Source of the DNA: Clytia hemisphaerica
Lineage: Eukaryota; Cnidaria; Hydrozoa; Leptothecata; Clytiidae
DNA length: 64,000 bases
Assembly (NCBI GenBank): GCA_902728285.1
Contig: CACVBU010000824.1
Location: 1,374,828 to 1,438,827 of the forward strand
Direction of reading: 5' to 3'
Shown here: piece after piece, positions 46,001-58,000 of the stretch
Layout of the letters: every line of letters starts with the position of its first letter
Position numbering within the stretch: position 1 is the stretch's first letter
Made by a program: the position numbers and the translations under genes
The notes under the pieces: generated by a model
Told to the model about the DNA's origin: nothing
The model's input: only the letters and a program-made list of their open reading frames with translations
Database searches by the model: none

Positions 46001-49000
46001 GGGACTTGAAGAATTTCATTTACCTTCAATTTTTCTTGGATGGATATAGTGTACGATCTAAAGTCATCGAAGTTTTCCTTGAAGGTTTTCTGAAACAAGA
46101 GAAAGGCTTACATCGATTAATTAGTTACATCGATATCAATTTTCAGTCAATTTTCAACAGTCTTTCACACCCAACGGAAGTAAGACAAAAAAGTCGACAG
46201 TTTGAATTAGTGCTAGCAAAATTCAGTCTTCCGTTAAGCTTACAGACCAAGCGTAAAATATTCTATCGAAAGAGTACCGTGCGCCTATCTTGCCGCGGCG
46301 GTTCAAGTCAGACGGCCGCCTGTCATCTTAGGCGGCCGCCTAACTTATCGATGGATGGTCATCAAATTAGCTTTCTGGTCTACATTTTATATTTGAATCT
46401 TAGGCGGCCGCCTAACTTGTTAAATCTTAGGCGGCCGCTTGAGTTGATATAGGCGGCCGCCTATTCTAATTCAGGCGGCCGCCTAACTTGTTAAATCTTA
46501 GGCGGCCACCTGAGTTGGCCACCTATCTTCTGTTGCACGTGTTAATAAAGTAAACAAAAATACCAAAATGGTGTATCAAGTTGCAGAGGAATTTCAAAAG
46601 CAAGCAAAAGGAAAATGGCTACCATGTTTGTTGTTTGTTTTGAAATTTGAAATGATAAAACTGGCGGCCGCGTGAATTGAGATGATAAAAATACAGACCA
46701 GAATAGATCAGCAAGATTGACTAATTAGGCGGCCGCCTAAGTTAAGATAGGCGGCCGCCCGAGTTAATCCATCGCTAAGTTAGGCGGCCGCCTAACTTAC
46801 ACCGCCGCGGCAAGATAGGCGCAGGGATGCCCATATCAGCCACGGTAAAAGAGAGAGAAGAGAAAGAAAGAGAGAAATAGAAGTTACCATTGCATTCACC
46901 AAGATATTCGTCTGTTCTTTGTCCCCTGGTGAAGATGAACAAGTTAACCTGTGAAACGAAAAGGAATATCGCGTACCTTTCTTAAAAAAAGAAACGTCAA
47001 CAATTAACACATAAAGGAAGAGCGACACGCTCCTCTACCTACAGGTAGGTACCTAACGAAAAACGAATCTTTGGATCGATTATTAAAGATTGCACACGTA
47101 AAAAAATAAGAATTTCTGACCAACTATTTTTAATCTCCTGAAAGAAGATAGTTGGAAGAGATTCTATGAACTTTTTCACATTTATATTTGAGAAATTTTG
47201 ATGATGAATTTAGATTTTTGGGTTCCGTTTATTCAGTTTGAAGGCGAGTGAAAGTTTGAGCATGTATCTGAGGTTACTTCCACGATAAAAGAGACAAATA
47301 AAATCATATTGAGATACTTACTTTGGTGACTTCGGTGATGAGCCTTTGATGACCGACATTTTTGTGCATTCTTCGAAAAGTTCGATTGCCAAACTTTTGA
47401 AAAGCTTCTGGTGCTGAAAATGTAGCGCAAAAAGAAGTTTGTCAGTCTATGTGACTTACACTTTTTTTATAAGAACCAGTAAAATTTTTCTGAGGCTCGG
47501 CTGTTCTTACTTTTTTGGCATTTTGAGCCTCAGATTGTTCTCATCCTGTTCTTATTCATAGGATGTAATTGAGGTATTTTAGGCGTTATTTTACTAATTT
47601 GACCCCTAAATTGCTTAAAATTGAGTAATTTCAGGATCGGTTCTTAAATTGTTCTTATTTGTTGGTGATTTTGAGTCTCATTGTTCTTATTAAATTGTTC
47701 TTCTAAAAAAAAGGTGTACTATAGATAATGATTTTATAGCAAATCGATTGAAAATGACTTCAATTAAAATCAATCAAATATTCAAATTACTGTGCTTCAA
47801 AAAGATCAGAAAACGTCCTCTTCTGTGCTTAATTGTAGGGGGGTGTTAATTTTAATTTTTTCTATTTTTTCAACCCAAAAACACTTTATAATGACACCAT
47901 TTTAATGACTTTAATGACTTGCCAAAAAAAGTATCAAAAACCTTCATCTTCCTAGGGAAATTCACTAAAATCAATTCAATATCACGTAATTATGACACCC
48001 CGTTTTTATTTAAAAGTTCCACCTCCCCCCCGCTTCTTCTCTCCCCCCCCCCCCCTATACAACTAAGCACGGAAGAGTAATGGCCGAATCTCGAACAGAA
48101 TCCATACAACAACCATGGACAAAAGGTTTTTAATTAACTGGCTTACACCAGTATCAAAACGCTGATTTTTTGCTTGTGGTTCTCTCAAAAGCAATTGAAA
48201 AGCAATGCAACGACTTCAAAAGTGTTTTTCTTAACTTTCCTCCCCTTTCAGACACATTGAAGAGTCATTTTACACTATTTCTCATCATTTTTTTACTGAA
48301 ATTTCATTTGTCTACAACCTTTTGTCCATGATTGAACTTCAACTTAGCAGATTCTAGAATCAATACTAATTTTGCTCTATAAGCATACGGAAAATTCGTG
48401 CTGAGGCTCATCATACTTAGCAAAACTTCTTTTTCAGCAAATGCTTATGAAAGTTTTTTCAAAACATCGTCAATTTTGGTTGATTTTCATTTTCACTTTT
48501 ACTTCAGCTTGTCAAAACGATAATTGTTCATATTATTTATGTTTTACAGATCCTTGTTTCAAAGTGACAATTAAGTCAAATTATTCGTTGTCAACTACCC
48601 TGTCTCAGTGGCCCAAACACGATAATTGTTCATACTTTTACGCTTTACAGCGCTTTATATTAACGATCACTTGTTCAATGTGTCAAAATATTCGCTGTCT
48701 ACATTTCTGTCTCATTGATCATTCATCCCATTTTCAAAACAAAATTTGAATAATGTATTTTTCCCAGTTTCGTGCTATGCTTAGAATTATGCTTCTTTTT
48801 TGCTAATTCAAGTCTCAGTATACTAATAAACGCTATCCTTATAAAAAAGTGTATAACCTGGTTAAGTTGAAATTTGACATTTTCAAGATTGCGGTGTATA
48901 TCATCGACATTCCGAAGGTCTTGTTGTAACTGTTTATTTTTCTGGACTTCTCTCATCAATTGTGTTCGTAGGGTTGTGATCTCCTAGAAGTATGAGACTT

Positions 49001-52000
49001 TACAGAAATCACAATATTCTATACAGCAGGGATATTAGGGGGAGAGCACGAGTCTTGTTGTAACTGTTTATTTTTCTGGACTTCTCTCATCAATTGTGTT
49101 CGTAGGGTTGTGATATCCTAGAGTAGGAGACGTTACAGAAATCACAATATTCTATACAGCAGGGATATTAGGGGGAGAGCACGAGTCTTGTTGTAACTGT
49201 TTATTTTTCTGGACTTCTCTCATCAATTGTGTACGTAGGGTTGTGATATCCTAGAGTAGGATAAGCTAAAGACATTATAATATTCTATGCTAAAAGTAGG
49301 AGACGTTACAGAAATCACAATATTCTATACAACAGGAATTATGGGGAGGGCGCGAGTCTAGCGGTACCGTAGAGACTTATCATGTTTTAGCTAAAGGTTT
49401 TGCAACACGTTATTAGGAGGGAACGGGTCTAGCGGTGCCTTTGAGACTTTGAGATTATGTAAATTTTGAGATCTAATGGTCTTCTAAAAGTGGGAGATAT
49501 TTCAGATATTGTAATATTCTATACAAAAGGAATTATGTAATGGAGAGGGCACTAGTCTGAATTCATAATCTATGTTTAGCTAAGGATTTTATGAATTTAG
49601 AAGTCTATATCGCTAAAAACACGTTCATTGAAATAAAGACAGCACATTCAATTCAAAAATCCCTAATCTATTACAATACACACTTCTAAAAAGACTATTG
49701 ACCTCTCTTGTCCCTCTCCGATAAATACAGAAATAACATCGTTTCATTAACGCTGGAGAAAGACAACGTTTGATTCCAGTATGAAAGATATCCGGTCAAT
49801 ACTGTCTCTTAATGCTATTAAATCGAATCTGGCTCTTGGCAATTTATTTCCTAGTTATAGATAGAGTCGACATTTTACGCGGGTAGCCCAGTAATCTTGG
49901 ACTTTTAGACAGTTTTTCGATTGTTTTCACGGGGTCCACGGCCAGCCGGCTCGGCTATCTATGAACTGAACGGAACATTGGAAGAAGCGGGGAGCCGCAG
50001 GGAGCCGCGAACCCCTGGTTTGAGACGCGGACGCGCTAGACCACTTGGCCATCACTCCTAGTGAAAGAGCACACAATTCATCTCATAAAGAATTAGAATA
50101 GGTACCCCTGTTGCAACTTTAACATAAGGCATTTAATACTGTCTAACTTTGATGGTTCCCTTTCATCTAAAAACCATCGACAATATCAAAATTCTTACGG
50201 GATTAGTATAGACATCGTTCTGAACGTTTTTCACTTCGTTCTTCAAAAATTCGTTTTGTTGTTTCAACTCAGCTATTTCTTCTTCTTTGGCCTAACATAT
50301 AAAAAACGAAATAATGAAGCAGATTATTCTAAGTGTTTTGGAATTTGATGACAAGACGTAACCAAGGAAAAAGGGAACACTACATATCATACAAAGGGAA
50401 CAAGTCTACTCTTTAAACTTTAAAAAAGAAATTCACCTAGCCAACTTATATTCGTGAATTTTTTTATATATGTGAAGAAATCAAAAATTTCTGTCCAACT
50501 ATATTCACTCAGGAGATTTGGGTGGCAGAGCAGCATATGCATTTCGTCCTTATTGGGACTCATCAGCACTGCGTACTGCACCCTGGCTGGCCAGATCGAG
50601 TTAGCCAACCTCTCTAAACCACAAAATCACTTGTGGTTCAAACTAAGAGAAAAAGTGGACAGAAGGGTACATACTAGTTGGGGTTTTCAAACAAGACCTT
50701 ACTATCATTGAAATATCACGTTGTTCTTTCATTTCTTTGAATTGTGATTCAAACTCTTTGATCTTTGATAATTGTTTGTAAAAAGCCTGTTAACGAAAAT
50801 AAACACACCGTAATTAAAGAATAAGGTAAACAACAAAAATGCTCATGTTTAATGACGATCATTATATAAAGAAAGGTCGTTCGTCCCGTGAAAACTTTGG
50901 TGGATCAAGTAATTAAAAACAAAAATGTGCCCTTGCCATGAGCAAGAAATTAGGGAGGTCTGGTATGGATAGTCTCTCACAAACATTAGTATGCCTTGTG
51001 GGTGGAGAGATTTTTCCATCCCGCCCAAGCCTACGACGTGGGTGGTCGTAAAATACTATCATTATTATAATTATAAGGGTTGAAAAGAAAATTTGAACTA
51101 TGCAGATAATTTTGAAGAAATAGAAGATAACTTCAATTCTAAAAGAGAAATGAAATCTACCTTTTCTAGGTCTGATACACGATTTTCCAATTGACTTTTC
51201 TTCGATCGCAAATTTTTTACCTATATAATTGATGCATTACATAATTAAATCAAGGAAAACTAAACAACCTGGTTTGTTGCATTGGAGGTGATCTATAGAA
51301 ACGCACCATTATAACATACGTAAGTTTCCAACCCAAGTTGAGGGAGACCCAATGCTCTCTTTTCTTTAGGACTATCCGAAGGTAGGGGAGGGCGCCACTC
51401 TCATTCCCCTCTAGCTGCCGAGCATCAAGTTAAAGATGTACCGAATGCATGCAATTTTGGCAATCTTTAGTGTGACCTACTCCACAACCTTGAGTACAGT
51501 AGCTGGATGATCTAACTTCATGTTAGGGCACACCTTTATTAAAACAGACGTGAAAAACGGCTTCTAGTAGAAATTTGATGCAATATATTTAGATCGTATA
51601 TATTGGACGAAGGATCGAGACAAAAATACGATTAGATACTAGAGGTTATTTAGATCGTATTAATCTTTGTGAGATTTAATTTCGCGAGCCAAAAGATTTG
51701 TGAATCAGCGTTTTGAAAATTTTTTTGATTCTGAGGGTGAAAAATAAAAGTGAATTAACAACTACCTCTGTATTTAAATTGGATCTGTTTTCAGTCTCCT
51801 GGTGTTGCATACGGACGATTTGTTGTGATTTTTCATTCAATATTTCTTGCAGTTGTAAACAAAGATGTTCTTTCTTTGAAAGTGATTCTTTCAGCTGTTC
51901 GTTCTCTTCTTGTATCAAGTCTTTCTCTTTTGTGGTGGTGGACAATTTCTTCTGAAGAGTGCTGATTTGTCGCTCAGTTCTCTAGTACATTAGCAATGAA

Positions 52001-55000
52001 GTAAAAGCTAAGCAAATACGTTTTTTATAAGAACAATATAAGAAAATAAAACTTCGATGGCCAAAATGTTAAGAACAAGTTAAGAACATTTTAAGGCTTT
52101 GCAGATTCTAAAACACCGCAAAATGGGCAAAAATGCTCGGAAAATGGTCAAAATAAGAACACGTTAAAAACATTTATAGGCTCAAAAGGCTATAAACTCA
52201 AATGGTTAAGAACATTCGAAGGCTTCAAAAATGTTGGATGTTCTTATAAAAAAAACGTGTACTTTAATTTGAGTATGATATGTGTAAAAAAACTTTTTTT
52301 GGCAAAATCGAAAGGTTTTCGAATCAAAGGTTTTCGAATCAAAGGTTCTCATTCAGTTTTTGATCATTGCTAAAGACATCCACCTATATGATGGCTCTCC
52401 TTTGTTCCTGGTTACTCTCAGGTGCCTAATAAGCGTCCCCCCGCTCATTAATTTTCGAAAATTTACCACTCAAGACATTTTTATTCCAACAATCAACAAA
52501 AAGTTCCCTCTTTTGCCCTAATTCTGCTGTATTAGCCTCCTTTTCAAAATTTTCCACCCAGTACATTTTTTTCCAACCCAACAACACCCCCCAAACCCCC
52601 TAGCTAGCCCAGAGAGTAACAATTATTTTTGGTCTCAATGGTCTATTTTTCAGAGACATTTCAATTAAGTTTTGACCACTTGAAACTTTACATGTATCCA
52701 ATAATTGTTTACCTCGCTTAGTGTTAAGATTTCCTGACTTTTCTTCATTTCCAAATTGGCTAACTCATCTTTGAGAAAAGTGACCTCATTTTGTAAACTA
52801 TTGTCCAGTGAGCTCTGAAAGTAAAAAATCATAGCAAAGAATGTGTTTACACTGAAATACTTTGGTTGGACAAAAACTGCTTGTAATATTTCGGTCAAAT
52901 TCACCCTTTTCAGAAGACAAATAAACACGAATTTGAATTGAATCTCTTTGCATACCTGTGAAACACCATAAAACACTATTTTTTTATAAGAACAATGAGG
53001 CTCAAAATCGGCAAGAAATAAGAATAATTTAAGAACATTGCTGAGCCTAAATTTACTCAATTTCAAGCAATTTAGGGGTTTAAGAAAAAAAATTTGGTAT
53101 AACGCCTAAGATACCCCAATTACATCCAATTACATCAAAAGAACAGGATAAGAACAATTTCAGGCTCAAAGTGCCAAAAAAATAAGAACAGCTGAGCCTC
53201 AGAAAAACTTTACTGGTTCTTATAAAAAAAGCGTAAAATAATACACCGCAACGTTGACAGATAAATAGAAAATTGCATTTTTAACATACATTAAGCTTCC
53301 ATTTGAGTAATCTTGAGGTATTTGCTTCATTTTCATGATAATAACTTTCTTCGTAATAATCTTCTTGAGACTTGAAGGGTTTTTCCTCCGCAGCTGGTGA
53401 TTTGGATTGAAGGTCATAAGATTTTGTGACGTGTTTGGTGTTATTGTTTGTTTTGAAACCTACGGAGAAGACAAGATGGGAGTTAACCAAGGCGTTCTAA
53501 ATCCATAGGCCAAGCAAGCGTGCATCAACTTCGATTTTGTGGGAGCTCAATTTTTCAAAGTCGTTGCATTGAAGAAAGAAATCGAAGTCGAGATTAAAAT
53601 ATTCTGCGACCCTAAGGGATACATTTTTTAGAGATTTTCATGATGATGCAATGCGAGTAATTAGAATACCATGGAGTAAACGACTTTAGCTAAAAATATA
53701 TTGAAAAATCATAGCTACAGATAAAATTGACTACATTCTTTTTTTCAGCGTTTCTTAAAACCTTGTTCTTTCATATAAGCCATGGGAAAAAGTTTCATAT
53801 CTTGTTGGGATAGTAAGAAAACACGAAACTACAAGAACAATTTCTTACTTGGAGCTTCTTCATTGACTTCTGAAGTATTACATTTTGCTGGGCCTCTGAA
53901 TAAAGAACTTTAAAGATCATTTATTTTTGAATTGTAAATTTACATAAAAGGCATTTCACTTGTAATAAAGAAGTTGGGTAACGATAGATGTAAATATCTC
54001 AATAAGTGGGTTAATTTTTGCGAGTAGATATTTTCGCTCAGTTTCGCTAGACAATTATTTTCAAAAATAATTTAGTTTTCACAGGAGTTATTTGGGACGA
54101 GATGGAGTTTTTAAAAGCTCTTGTTTGATTTGGTTGGTTGTTAACCAGTAATAAAACAATTTTGTTACTTTTTCTAAAGAACGCGTCATTTTTATTACTT
54201 CAAATGACCAATTATTAAAATATCTTATAAAAACTCCATCTCATCTGTGTTATTTTCGGGAATTGGTACACCTTTTTCAACTAATGTCTTTCATTTTCCT
54301 AGAGGTTTTGGCAAATTTCTGTGTTTTCAAAATTTTCACTAGCTTCCAGAAGAGGAGATACATATCATCAAACCTGTTCCTTGAAATATCAGCGAGAAGT
54401 TTATTGATAATGTTCTGACCCTCTCTACATATCATCAAACCTGTTTCTTGAAATATCAACAAGAAGTTTATTGATAATGTTCTGACCCTCTCTACATATC
54501 ATCAAACCTGTTTCTTGAAATATCAACAAGAAGTTTATTGATAATGTTCTGACCCTCTCTACATATCATCAAACCTGTTTCTTGAAATATCAAACAAGAA
54601 GTTATTGATAATGTTCTGACCCTCGCCCTCTCTACATATCATCAAACCTGTTTCTTGAAATATCAGCAAGAAGTTTTATTGATAATGTTCTGACCCTCTC
54701 TACATATCATCAAACCTGTTTCTTGAAATATCTGCAAGAAGTTTATTGATAATGTTCTGACCCTCTCTACATATCATCAAACCTGTTTCTTGAAATATCT
54801 GCAAGAAGTTTATTGATAATGTTCTGACCCTCTCTACTGATCATCAAAACCTGTTTCTTGAAAATATCTGCAAGAAGTTTATTGATAATGTTCTGACCCT
54901 CTCTACATATCATCAAACCTGTTTCTTGAAATATCAGCAAGAAGTTTATTGATAATGTTCTGACCCTCTCTACATATCATCAAACCTGTTTCTTGAAATA

Positions 55001-58000
55001 TCAGCAAGAAGTTTATTGATAATGTTCTGACCCTCTCTACATATCATCAACCTGTTTCTTGAAATATCAGCAAGAAGTTTATTGATAATGTTCTGACCCT
55101 CTCTACATATCATCAAACCTGTTCCTTGAAATATCTGCAAGAAGTTTATTGATAATGTTCTGACCCTCTCTACATATCATCAAACCTGTTTCTTGAAATA
55201 TCTGCAAGAAGTTTATTGATAATGTTCTGACCCTCTCTACATATCATCAAACCTGTTTCTTGAAATATCAGCAAAGAAGTTTATTGATAATGTTCTGACC
55301 CTCTCTACATATCATCAAACCTGTTTCTTGAAATATCTGCAAGAAGTTATTGATAATGTTCTGACCCTCTCTACATATCATCAAACCTGTTCTTGAAATA
55401 TCAGCAAGAAGTTTATTGATAATGTTCTGACCTCTCTACATATCATCAAACCTGTTCTTGAAATATCTGCAAGAAGTTTAATGTTCTGACCCTCTACATA
55501 TCTCAAACCTGTTCTTGAAATATCGCAAGAATTATTGATAAGTTCTGACCCTCTCTACATATCATCAAACCTGTTTCTTGAAATATCAAGAAGTTTTTGA
55601 AATGTTCTGACCCCTCTCTACATATCATCAAACCTGTTTCTTGAACTATCTGCAAGAAGTTTATTGATAATGTTCTGACCCTCTCTACATATCATCAACC
55701 TGTTTCTTGAAATATCAGCAAGAAGTTTATTGATAATGTTCTGACCCTCTCTACATATCATCAAACCTGTTTCTTGAAATATCAGCAAGAAGTTTATTGA
55801 TAATGTTCTGACCCTCTCTACATATCATCAAACCTGTTTCTTGAAATATCAAGCAAGAAGTTTATTGATAATGTTCTGACCCTCTCTACATATCATCAAA
55901 CCTGTTTCCTTGAAATATCTGCAAGAAGTTTATTGATAATGTTCTGACCCTCTCTACATATCATCAAACCTGTTTCTTGAAATATCTGCAAGAAGTTTAT
56001 TGATAATGTTCTGACCCTCTCTACATATCATCAAACCTGTTCTTGAAATATCTGCAAGAAGTTTATTGATAATGTTCTGACCCTCTCTACATATCATCAA
56101 ACCTGTTTCTTGAAATATCTGCAAGAAGTTTATTGATAATGTTCTGACCCTCTCTACATATCATCAAACCTGTTCCTTGAAATATCAGCAAGAAGTTTAT
56201 TGATAATGTTCTGACCCTCTCTACATATCATCAAACCTGTTTCTTGAAATATCTGCAAGAAGTTTATTGATAATGTTCTGACCCTCTCTACATATCATCA
56301 AACCTGTTCCTTGAAATATCTGCAAGAAGTTTATTGATAATGTTCTGACCCTCTCTACATATCATCAAAACCTGTTTCTTGAAATATCTGCAAGAAGTTT
56401 ATTGATAATGTTCTGACCCTCTCTACATATCATCAAACCTGTTTTTGAAATATATCTGCAAGAAGTTTATTGATAATGTTCTGACCTCTCTCTACATATC
56501 ATCAAACCTGTTTCCTTGAAATATCTGCAAGAAGTTTATTGATAATGTTCTGACCCTCTCTACATATCATCAAACCTGTTTCCTTGAAATATCTGCAAGA
56601 AGTTTATTGATAATGTTCTGACCCTCTCTACATATCATCAAACCTGTTTCTTGAAATATCTGCAAGAAGTTTATTGATAATGTTCTGACCCTCTCTACAT
56701 ATCATCAAACCTGTTCTTGAAATATCTGCAAGAAGTTTATTGATAATGTTCTGACCCTCTCTACATATCATCAAACCTGTTTCTTGAAATATCTGCAAGA
56801 AGTTTATTGATAATGTTCTGACCCTCTCTACATATCATCAAACCTGTTTCTTGAAATATCTGCAAGAAGTTTATTGATAATGTTCTGACCCTCTCTACAT
56901 ATCATCAAACCTGTTTCTTGAAATATCTGCAAGAAGTTTATTGATAATGTTCTGACCCTCTCTACATATCATCAAACCTGTTCTTGAAATATCTGCAAGA
57001 AGTTTATTGATAATGTTCTGACCTCTCTACATATCATCAAACCTGTTTCTTGAAATATCTGCAAGAAGTTTATTGATAATGTTCTGACCCTCTCTACATA
57101 TCATCAAACCTGTTTCTTGAAATATCAGCAAGAAGTTTATTGATAATGTTCTGACCCTCTCTACATATCATCAAACCTGTTCCTTGAAATATCTGCAAGA
57201 AGTTTATTGATAATGTTCTGACCCTCTCTACATATCATCAAACCTGTTCCTTGAAATATCTGCAGCAAGAAGTTTATTGATAATGTTCTGACCCTCTCTA
57301 CATATCATCAAAACCTGTTCCTTGAAATATCTGCAAGAAGTTTATTGATAATGTTCTGACCCTCTCTACATATCATCAAACCTGTTCCTTGAAATATCAG
57401 CAAGAAGTTTATTGATAATGTTCTGACCCTCTCTACATATCATCAAACCTGTTTCCTTGAAATATCTGCAAGAAGTTTATTGATAATGTTTCTGACCCTC
57501 TCTACATATCATCAAACCTGTTCCTTGAAATATCAGCAAGAAGTTTATTGATAATGTTCTGACCCTCTCTACATATCATCAAACCTGTTCCTTGAAATAT
57601 CTGCAAGAAGTTTATTGATAATGTTCTGACCCTCTCTACATATCATCAAACCTGTTCCTTGAAATATCTGCAAGAAGTTTATTGATAATGTTCTGACCCT
57701 CTCTACATATCATCAAACCTGTTTCTTGAAATATCTGCAAGAAGTTTATTGATAATGTTCTGACCCTCTCTACATATCATCAAACCTGTTCCTTGAAATA
57801 TCTGCAAGAAGTTTATTGATAATGTTCTGACCCTCTCTCACTTTTTCATCCATCTTTTCTGAAAAGAAAAAAAAAGTTCCATTTTCTTCTAAGCTTAGAT
57901 AAGAATTGTAAACTTTTGTGGCACAAAGTGCTCAAAAAAGTTCAAAAAAATTCGAGTGAAATATCGAGAAATAAATAACTAACTTACAATTGCTACACAG

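Noticed and set aside
54277-54462. Minus-strand frame GQNIINKLLADISRNRFDDM
   Set aside because: Reading through two minisatellite units; the 67-bp period does not keep frame.
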